This document shows, piece by piece, positions 56,660 through 64,000 of a stretch of 64,000 nt of DNA. The first letter of the stretch is position 1. Each line of letters starts with the position of its first letter. Made by a program: the position numbers and the translations under genes. The stretch is from Cannabis sativa. Lineage: Eukaryota > Streptophyta > Magnoliopsida > Rosales > Cannabaceae. The notes beneath the pieces are model-generated. The model saw only the letters and a program-made list of their open reading frames with translations. It did no database searches and was not told the origin of the DNA. The stretch spans positions 28,887,686-28,951,685 of the forward strand of contig NC_083604.1 of NCBI RefSeq assembly GCF_029168945.1, in the 5' to 3' direction.

Positions 56660-57341
56660 TGTTGACATCGCTTTTAGCCAACGACAATGAGTCTTTTTGA
56701 TAAGCGATAAACGATATGTCGTAATGGATATATATAATAAAGCAATAATAAGACACAGGAATTTTATAGAGGTTCAGCCCCGAGCAGTTCGGTAATAGCC
56801 TAATCCTCGTTATTTGTATTGACTTAAGAACAAGGAAGAAGATTCCTTTTCTTATAGCTCTTACAACAGTATCTCTGAATATATAATTCTTAGATAATAG
56901 TATAGCCTTAGCTTAGCTGCGTATCAGCTTATAATTTCTCGGTCCTTTGCCCAGTGAACATTCCTCACTATTTATAGGGCTGGGAAACTTGAGGAGGAAG
57001 AGTTTCCTCTCTCGTTACAATGCGCATAAACAGAAAGATCGTGTGATCAATGCTGAATGCAAGGATCGTGGGATTGAGGCTGAGTACACTGATAGTGGGA
57101 TCGTGTGTATGCCATATCCATGTAAGTTGATCCCTGAGTTGTAGGGATTGAGCTGATGACTCATAGTGCGAAAGCTAAATTCGCTAAGTGTTGATTGCTC
57201 TGAACGGCTCGTTGAATATCTCATTCTGGATGTGCTAGCGAGGCATCCTGCTCGGTCTATCGTTCCGAGCAGATGCTCCAAGTGGACTCCACGTGTCACC
57301 ATTCTCGTGATGCCACGTCAGAGTGTAAAATTTGGGATATA
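56660..57341 (-). mobile_element. 5' LTR of the Tat-lineage element
   Basis: About 682 bp, homologous along its length to 48434-49116. The outer end reads TTTGGGATATAATAA where the other copy has TTTGGGATAACA, so the terminal bases have mutated and the exact boundary is uncertain by a few bases. Confidence 0.88.
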
Positions 57342-57890
57342 ATAATTAATGTGCGAGATACGATACTCAACATTTGAGGGCTCATTAATTACACTTCTAG
57401 AAGCACTACTTCGTGCTATCTAGAGACTTGCTGTGCTGGATATGAGTCATCTGTCCGTCATCCAGATTACTTGACTTTACTAATCGAGCCAGTCCATTAG
57501 CTTGGTTAGGCCTATGTTTGGGCCTGTAGTGGCTGAACTAAACAATATTGGATTACACGTGTTTCTTTTTGAAAATATACATAATATTTATCAAACAAAA
57601 ATAAATTATATCTGAAATAGTATAGCAAAAAATTACACTAAAAAAAATAAAAAATATATATGTTTTAAAAAATTATAAAAATAAAATTAAAATAAGTGTT
57701 GAAATTAACAAAAAATAATGTCAGAACTCTTTTCTTAAAATAATGTTAAAGATAAATTTTAAAAATTATTTTAAGCTTATATTTTTTTAAATTAAAGGGA
57801 AATTTTGCTTAGCATGCTTAAATTAAAAATACTATATATGTACTTTTAATATCTTTTCCTCCCAAAAATACCCTTAGATTTTAAAAAAAA
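57342..57890. other. AT-rich spacer; no gene seen
   Basis: 57342-57560 is unremarkable unique-looking sequence. 57560-57880 is very AT-rich with A- and T-runs. GGGAAATTTTGCTTAG near 57799 might be the end of a DNA transposon (see findings), but this is weak. Confidence 0.4.
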
Positions 57891-58282
57891 ACTTCTCTCT
57901 AATTGTCTCACTCTTTGGCGTCAACCCCGACCCAAAACGCATACTGTCGAACACACAGACTCAAAACCCCGGTCGCAAGGCCTCGACGTCATCTTCTCTA
58001 ACGATCTCTCCCATTCTTTGTGTTTCTTTTTTCTAGTTTACCAGATTTTTGCGATTTTTAGCGATGTATTTGCTATGATAGAACAAACTTCTCTCTAATT
58101 GTCTCACTCTTTGGCGTCAACCTTGACCCAAAACGCATACTGTCGAACACACAGACTCAAAATCCCGGTCGCAAGGCCTCGACGTCGTCTTCTCTAACGA
58201 CCTCTCCCATTCTTTGTGTTTCTTTTTTCTAGTTTACCAGATTTTTGCGATTTTTAGCGATGTATTTGCAATGATAGAACAA
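57891..58282 (+). repeat. 196-bp tandem duplication, two copies
   Basis: Copies at 57891-58086 and 58087-58282 both begin ACTTCTCTCTAATTGTCTCA and end ATGATAGAACAA. About six to eight differences in 196 bases were seen by eye, about 97% identity. GC content is higher than in the surroundings. Confidence 0.92.
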
Positions 58283-58545
58283 ATTTGAGGTTAGGGATGA
58301 AGTTTAACATGATTTGCAATATTTGGTGATGTTTTGCGTATTTAGCGATGTATTTGTGATATGAGACTAAAAAATACATATCACATTGCTAAACATCGCT
58401 AATCATCGTGAAAACTTGGGTATGATTTTGCGACATTAAGCGATGTGTAGCGATGTTGTGAATTAGAGACATTTAGCGATGTTCTACGATTTCGCGATGT
58501 TTCGCGACATTTAGCGATGTTTCACGACATCATCAAAAATCAGAA
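58240..58545 (+). repeat. GCGATGT-rich degenerate minisatellite
   Basis: TTTAGCGATGT and variants (GCGACATTTAGCGATGT, TTCGCGATGT) occur about seven to nine times from 58250 to 58520 at irregular spacing, partly alternating with the near-complement CGACAT. This is a degenerate short-repeat tract about 0.7-0.9 kb upstream of the SWI3D start. 58546-59100 shows no convincing gene. Confidence 0.7.
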
Positions 58546-59179
58546 AAAAAAAATGCAAGAAACAAGTGAATTGAGAATTCCAACGATGGTTAGGGATTTC
58601 GGGGGTTTCGGGGTGGTTAAAGTCATAGATTTTGGGGCTTTGGGTTTTACAATTTCTCTTTGTGATTTTGCGACATCCTCTTTGATTTTGTCTTATGTTT
58701 CGTTTTCGAAGTGAGTTTCGCCGGAGCTAGTGTGGTGATCGTGGATTTGGTTTGGGTCTGGTTCAGTCTTGTTCTGTGGTCGTGGGTATCGGTTGGGTTT
58801 TGTAAGAGTTAGAGAGAGAGCCGAGAGAAAAAAAAAAGTATGAGGAGAGTATTTTAAAATTTAATTAATTTTAGAGTATTAAATTGCTATGTATTTTAAT
58901 ATGAGATACTAAAGAATATGAACAATTTTTAAGAATAAATTATCAAACATCCCATATTAAAATATACTTGCGGTAAAAGTAAAACTGATCAAATAAAAAT
59001 AATATATGGTTGGCGTGGCTAACGTCTTTTCTTCGTCTTAATCCCAGCTCTCTCTCTGTTTGGCCAATGAAAGAATTTCAAGTTGAGAGGAAACATAAAA
59101 TTAGGAAACAAAACACAAAACAACTGTGTGCGACTCCGGAGACTGGCATTCACACCCCCATAGTCTAGAAAACCCTTCC

Positions 59180-60504
59180 ATGGAGGAGAAACGCCGGGAC
59201 ACCGGAACCCTAATGTCTCCCGCCGGTGAATTTTCTCCGCCTGCGGAGCCCACCTCTTCGCGGCGCCGGGGCGGAGCTCAGAAGAGAAAAGCTAACAACC
59301 TCGGCTCGTCCGGCTCTTCATCCACGTCGTCGAAGCGCATCACTCGCGAGAAAGCTTCTCTCGTTCACCCTCCGATCCACAACGGCCCACTAACCAGGGC
59401 TCGTCAGGGACCCAGCAATCTCTCCTCGGCTTCCGGGGCAGGTGTTGTAGCGGCGTCACCTACTGGGGCGAAGCCAGCTGAACACGCCAAGCATCCTGGT
59501 GGTTTAGTTGGGGAGACAATTGTTTCTGTAGCTGAGGAATTAAGAAAACAGAGCGAATTGGAAGCTTTGGAGGCTGGACTTGAGGCCAAGTTCGTGGCCA
59601 CTAGATCTCGTAGTAACTGCGCCCATGTGGTTCCCAGTCATTGCGGTCAGTTTTAGTGCCTCCATATTTATTGGTTCTTTTGGTAAAGATATGAATTTTG
59701 AAGTTAGTAGTTATATGGATTTTATGCTTACGGATCTAGGTCAAGAAAATTAACTCTATTTAGAGCAGTAGTTAGAATTTGCTTTGGTTGAAAATGAATT
59801 TGTTTCTGAATCATAAATGCTTGTTTGTACGTACTTCTCTTTTAATTTGAATTTAACTTGAAGCTAAGGGAGCACTGGCTAGAGTTTTTTTGCAAGGGCA
59901 TTGAATTTTGATAAAGTGGAAGCAAAATTGTATGAGCTTTTGCAATGAAAGTGATTTTTTTCTTTTTTCTTCTCAAGGATGGTTTTCATGGAAAAATGTC
60001 CACCCCATTGAGGAACGCACATTGCCATCTTTCTTTAATGGGAAGTCCGAGTCGCGTACTCCTGATGTGTACTTGGAAATTCGTAACGGGATTATGAAGA
60101 AATTTCATGCAAATCCAAACATACAAATTGAGTTGAAAGACTTGTCAGAACTTGAGGTTGGAGAATTGGATGCTAGACAAGAGGTAATGGAGTTTTTGGA
60201 CCATTGGGGTTTAATTAATTTCCACCCATTCCCACCAACTGGTCCTGCCACTGGTGGTGCTGATGATAATGTTGCTTCAGAAAAGGGTTCATTGGCTGAT
60301 AAGTTGTATCACTTTGAAACCCTGCAATCTTCTAAGCCTGTTATTCCCAAAAATAATATATCAGCTCCAGCTGTGTCATCAAGACTGTTTCCCGAATCAT
60401 CAATTGCTGAAGAGTTAATAAGGCCTGAGGGTCCAGCTGTCGAGTACCATTGCAATTCTTGTTCAGCTGATTGCTCACGCAAGCGCTACCATTGCCAGAA
60501 GCAG
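59180..60504 (+). CDS. SWI3D: SWI3D, SWI/SNF chromatin-remodelling subunit, exons 1-2 (5' part)
   Basis: Start ATG 59180 in the context TTCCATGGAGG; no in-frame ATG precedes it. Exon 1 59180-59645 (donor TTGCG/GTCAGT), intron 59646-59977, exon 2 59978-60504 (acceptor CTTCTCAAG, donor CAG/GTTAGT). The 331 codons begin MEEKRRDTGTLMSPAGE, then a basic KRKANNLGSSGSSS region (likely nuclear targeting). The SWIRM domain is at about 156-245 (GWFSWKNVHPIEERTLPSFF ... EVMEFLDHWGLINFHPFPP). The start of a ZZ zinc finger is at 310-331 (YHCNSCSADCSRKRYHCQKQ). SWI3 proteins are nuclear core subunits of plant SWI/SNF complexes; SWIRM mediates protein/DNA contact. The ZZ remainder, SANT domain and C-terminus are not in the window, so the gene continues beyond 64000. 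The neighbouring elements are unrelated. Confidence 0.92.
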
Positions 60505-63500
60505 GTTAGTTGTGTTTTCACTGGAGAATGTTTTTATCAAATTGTTGTTTTCCATAATGGTGCAATGCTCTCAAACCAATGTTTGGTTAAGTTAGGATTG
60601 CCAAGTTTAATTTTAATTACTCAAATCTATGCAGTACCCAAATTGCACAGTTCTTCGACATGAATTGCAATATAAATTTAGTTTTGCAATTTGGAGTTAT
60701 ATGTTCATGTATCAGTTTTGTAAATTTAGTTTTAATAAACCAAATCTTGGTAGTTCCTGAGTCGCGCTTTTCCCAGGCTTGGAGTTGAATTGTTTTTTGC
60801 ATGTTAACTTTATATGTTTCTTGATCAGTTTTATAAAAACGCTAGGGTTTTTCTGAAATGCTTTATGAAAGATGAAATCTTTACTTAAGCATACGTGCAA
60901 TTTTAAATTTATTCTGTAGGTTTGTTTTTTTGTTTTAGGATTTTTATTTTTATTTTTTTATCTAAACTTAAAACATGCCTTTTGATGATCATTCAATTCT
61001 GACAATGTACAGGTCCTTGTATTCCATCTCAATCTCTTTCATATTTTACATTCGTAAGCTCTATATTTAAAATCTGAAGATGGACAATAAACTAGAATGT
61101 AATGAGTGCATTATATGAGCTAGAAATCAAATTTGCTTACCAACTAGAAAGTATCATATTTAGGGAAGCAGTGGTATTGAACTGTCATATTGTTATTAGT
61201 GCGATTCAATAACGGGTCTTACATATTTTTATTTAGAGGAGTGCTAATCACAACCTCCTATTGTAATCTCTTAGTCAACCTACGCACCCGAAATCACATG
61301 CTGGAATATTTTTTTTTTCAATTTTCTTTTAATAGCGGTATTCGTTGTAGTTACAATACCTTATCCATCTAAATTTTTGAATAGTTTACAGTACTGAAAA
61401 CAGAATTCTTGATGTTCTAGTTTACCTAAAACACTTCAAACCTATTTTCAACACTAAAAACTATTTGTAATTTTCTAAAAATTTACAGAGATAATGTTGT
61501 AACTATAACGAACATCGTCATGAAAATACATATTCCGGCACAGAGATTGGTTAAGAGGTTTAAATAGGAGGTTGATGGTAGCACTCAAATTTTATTTCAC
61601 ATGTAATATTAAAAACCACTAACCACTTATAAAGTTCCATCTCATGAGGTGTTGGGCACCCTAAAGTGGACACTTGTCTTAGACTAATCCCTTCTTATAT
61701 ATTGAAAACCCTCACTTTGTGGCGGAGGAAAATTGTGGTTACATACATTTAAGCATAAAACACCACACCAAAACACACAGAAACCAGAACAAACACAGTA
61801 AGAATATTCATATGAAGCAAAGCAATGAATACTACATCATTAATCTCCATTTTCTAATTAAGTCTAAAAATGAAAATTTTTCTTAATGCTTTGTCTTGTA
61901 CACCCATGATGCTGTCCAAACACTACTGAACACTCATAACCTTCAAAGAATCTATTATTTCTTTCTAACCAACAGCCCACAAAAGTGCCACGAACGTCGA
62001 TCTCCACAAGCATGAGCTCTATTTACTGCCATCCACCTTACTCACTAACATTTGGGGAAGCGAATAGGGCATGACCCATTGGATCTCAAATTCGTTCCTT
62101 AGCTTTATCCAAAGACTACGCGCAAGGCAACGACTTAGAAACAAATGTGCCATCCTGGTGACAAGCACAAGAAAGCTTTCTTTACATTCAGTTTATCTAG
62201 AGCCACCAACCACCCAAACACTTTAACTTTTAAAGGTCCCCTACTTTTCCATAGGGTCTTTGTCCAGAATAACTCATCAGAATTTTGGCTTGAGGTAAAC
62301 CAACTAAATGCTGATTTAGAAGAAAAGATCCCACTAGAATCTGGTATCCAAAGACAACTATCATCTAGAATGTTAAGCACTCTAACTGTTCCAATTGTTG
62401 TAGCATTTGTACCAAGCTAGGAATTTCTCTTTCCACAATGTTTCTTCTAAATTTGAAGTCTCAGCTCGCCACACAGTTCCCCACCTCGCCTTCATTGACA
62501 ATCAACTTCTGAATACTTTCATTCTTAGCCCTAGAAATAGTAGCTAAGTTCAAGAATCGATTCATCAATGAAGATTCCCCAATCCATACATCTTCGCAAA
62601 AGTGGATATTCACCCCATTTCCTACCTTGAATTTCACCAGTTTTCCATACTCTTCATGAAACTATGATATATCCTTCCATGGCCCTCTACTCTTCATGAA
62701 ACTCTGATATATCCTTTCATGGCTCTCTTGGGGATAGTCTAGCGCCCCTTTTTGTATCACATAAGTTTTCTGCTTTGCCATAGCAACTTTTGATCACTTT
62801 GTGAAACATTGAATTTGTTTCTAAAGGGTATGTCCGTAGCCATTTCATAAGCAACCCTTTGTTTCTCATCTCTAGTCTTCCAATCGCTAGACCTCCCTCA
62901 TTTCTTGGTTTACAGACCTCATCCCAAGCCACCAAATGATCACCACCTGCTATATCTCCACCTTCCCAAAGAAAGTCTAACATCATTTTTTCTAAAGCAT
63001 TTATGACCTGCTTTGGAGCTTTGAACATAGAAAGATAGTATATTGGAAAGGAAGATAGGATAGTGAATAAGAGTGAGCGTACCCCCTCTAGAAAGGAAGG
63101 AGCATTTCCACCCATCCAATCTTTTCGCACATTTATCCAAAACAGGCTCCCAAAGTCTTTTTCCTTGGTGAACCACCAAGTGGCATTCCCAAATATGTCA
63201 TAGGCCAGCTGCCTACCTCACATCCAATTTGCTCCGCACATTGGGCCACCGCCTCCTCATTCAGAAAAATTCCCAAAAGTTGACTCCTCTTCAGATTTAC
63301 TTTTAACCCAAAAATACCACAAAAAGCTTCAACAATCTTAACCAAATTTTGGAGTGATGCCTTATTATTTACAAAAATTAGGGTGTCATTCTCAAACTGT
63401 AAATGGCTAAGTTGAATTTTGTCTTTACCTTGTCTAGACACCTAGTACCCTTTAATTTTCCTCTCGTTCTTCCATTAATGAAAATAGAAAATGATGTTGA

Positions 63501-64000
63501 TGAGATACATCCTGTAATCCATTTTCTCCATAACTCCCCAAATCCTTTTTTCCTCAAAACCAAATCCAGGAATTCCCATTCCACCCGATCATATGGATAA
63601 GAAGGGTTCACCTTTCTTTCTTAATCTTGCTCTTGATTCAGTTGCATCATTTGAGTTAGTCAGAACATTGGCAAGTAACTCAGAGGTGTGTGATAGGTTC
63701 AAATTCTGTATTGCAAGACCCCATTAGAGAGTGGAGATTTATATTGTGAATGGAAAATTGTAGGGCCTAACTCTTGTATTTTGAGAAGTAAAAGGCCTTA
63801 TGTGTGCTCTAATACTGTTTTTTCACAGTAATATTATGACACCACGGTTTTCCTCCAAGTGAGGGTCCCTAATAGTTATGGGAGGAGGTCTATCTCGACC
63901 TCTTTCTCGTTTTCAAAAAGATAAAGGAACATTGATAAATTTACCCAAGAACCTATCATAATTTACTTTGAGTAATGATGAATCTATGGTCTCTTAATTA
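60505..64000 (+). other. SWI3D intron 2 (at least 3.5 kb), LINE-bearing
   Basis: After the donor at 60505 no sequence encoding the rest of the ZZ finger or the SANT domain appears on the plus strand up to the window end. T-rich runs near 60924-60960 and 61300-61330 are ordinary intron sequence. A LINE fragment occupies about 62.0-63.6 kb on the other strand. 63620-64000 shows no gene. The alternative is that the gene is truncated here, but the good donor site argues for a long intron. Confidence 0.6.
62000..63620 (-). pseudogene. 5'-truncated LINE (non-LTR) RT remnant
   Basis: On the minus strand: YDRVEWEFLDLVLRKKGFGE and FSIFINGRTRGK (63600-63460), LQFENDTLIFVNNKASLQNL (63400-63340), LKVNLKRSQLLG and MTYLGMPLGG (63290-63180), RVEGxLLFTILSSFPIYYLS (63080-63010), LDFLWEGG (62970), WDEVCKPRNEGGLAIGRLEM (62910-62850), and a zinc-binding-type tail WIPDSSGIFSSKSAF and TLWKSRGPLKVKVF (62340-62210). 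These are plant LINE RT and RVT-zinc-finger blocks in order. Frameshifts break it, the catalytic FADD-type motif reads FEND at 63396-63385, and the endonuclease is missing. The lower boundary is a guess. Confidence 0.85.

Larger units (their letters stand above)
48434..57341 (-). mobile_element. Tat-lineage gypsy element with internal pol deletion and antisense ORF
   Basis: Minus-strand element of about 8.9 kb. It has a 5' LTR (57341-56660), primer-binding site, gag leader, gag-protease, integrase tail, an antisense gene, a polypurine tract and a 3' LTR (49116-48434). RT, RNase H and the integrase zinc and core domains are absent: the protease frame and the integrase tail are separated by only ~160 bp. 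The LTRs differ at about 28 positions in 683 by eye (~4%), so the insertion is older than the copia and Tekay ones. No clear target-site duplication is seen (ATTAC on the left, AATAA-like on the right). Confidence 0.85.

Noticed and set aside
59404..59601. Minus-strand frame opposite SWI3D exon 1
   Set aside because: It is a shadow of the GC-rich, Ser/Pro/Ala-rich host exon.
1..64000. Bacterial-type systems (operons, CRISPR, phage, toxin-antitoxin)
   Set aside because: No direct-repeat/spacer array or operon-like gene series was seen. Splice sites, LTR elements and SWI3D show plant nuclear DNA.

Overview
The window is nuclear DNA from a dicot plant. It is almost wholly a graveyard of nested LTR retrotransposons, with one host gene at the right end. 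That gene (59180-60504 and on past the window) encodes the N-terminal part of SWI3D, a SWIRM-domain subunit of the SWI/SNF chromatin-remodelling complex. Spliced exons, TATAAATA boxes in the LTRs and plant retroelement lineages all point to a plant. A Rosales member such as Cannabaceae is my guess from the SWI3D N-terminus, with low confidence. I see no bacterial genes, rRNA, tRNA or CRISPR.

Layout, left to right. (1) 1-9709: decayed plus-strand Ty3/gypsy pol fragments, interrupted by a 5'-truncated Ty1/copia element whose 3' LTR is at 3001-4908; two gypsy integrase tails and their LTRs follow. (2) 9710-18600: a gypsy leader split by a copia solo LTR (9893-11774, CCACT duplications), a minus-strand gypsy RNase H-integrase remnant, and an old copia LTR carrying a second nested solo LTR (14625-16507, TGTTA duplications). 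(3) 18601-30964: a plus-strand gypsy gag-pol remnant with inverted copies of its gag. Into the inverted gag inserted a young Tekay/Del-type chromovirus on the minus strand (21911-30281) with an unbroken 1523-codon gag-pol frame. (4) 30965-41600: a degenerate tandem repeat split by a structurally complete copia element (31583-41028, TTGGC duplications) whose coding region is ruined although its LTRs are about 99% identical. (5) 41600-48433: Tat-lineage gypsy pieces, including an antisense extra ORF broken by a small Mutator-like MITE (43703-43991, 9-bp duplication). (6) 48434-57341: a minus-strand Tat-lineage element with both LTRs, gag-protease and the integrase tail, but with RT, RNase H and the integrase core deleted. 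It carries an antisense extra ORF with its own TATA box and a small intron. (7) 57342-59179: AT-rich sequence, a 196-bp tandem duplication and GCGATGT-rich DNA just upstream of SWI3D. (8) 59180-64000: SWI3D exons 1-2 and a long intron holding a dead LINE on the opposite strand.

The elements do not form a pathway; they record successive insertions. The most biologically interesting items are the two non-autonomous elements. The copia copy moved recently without a usable pol. The Tat element kept gag, protease, the integrase tail and a separately promoted antisense gene of unknown role. Coordinates of decayed elements are approximate. Copy identities were judged by eye, not by alignment software.
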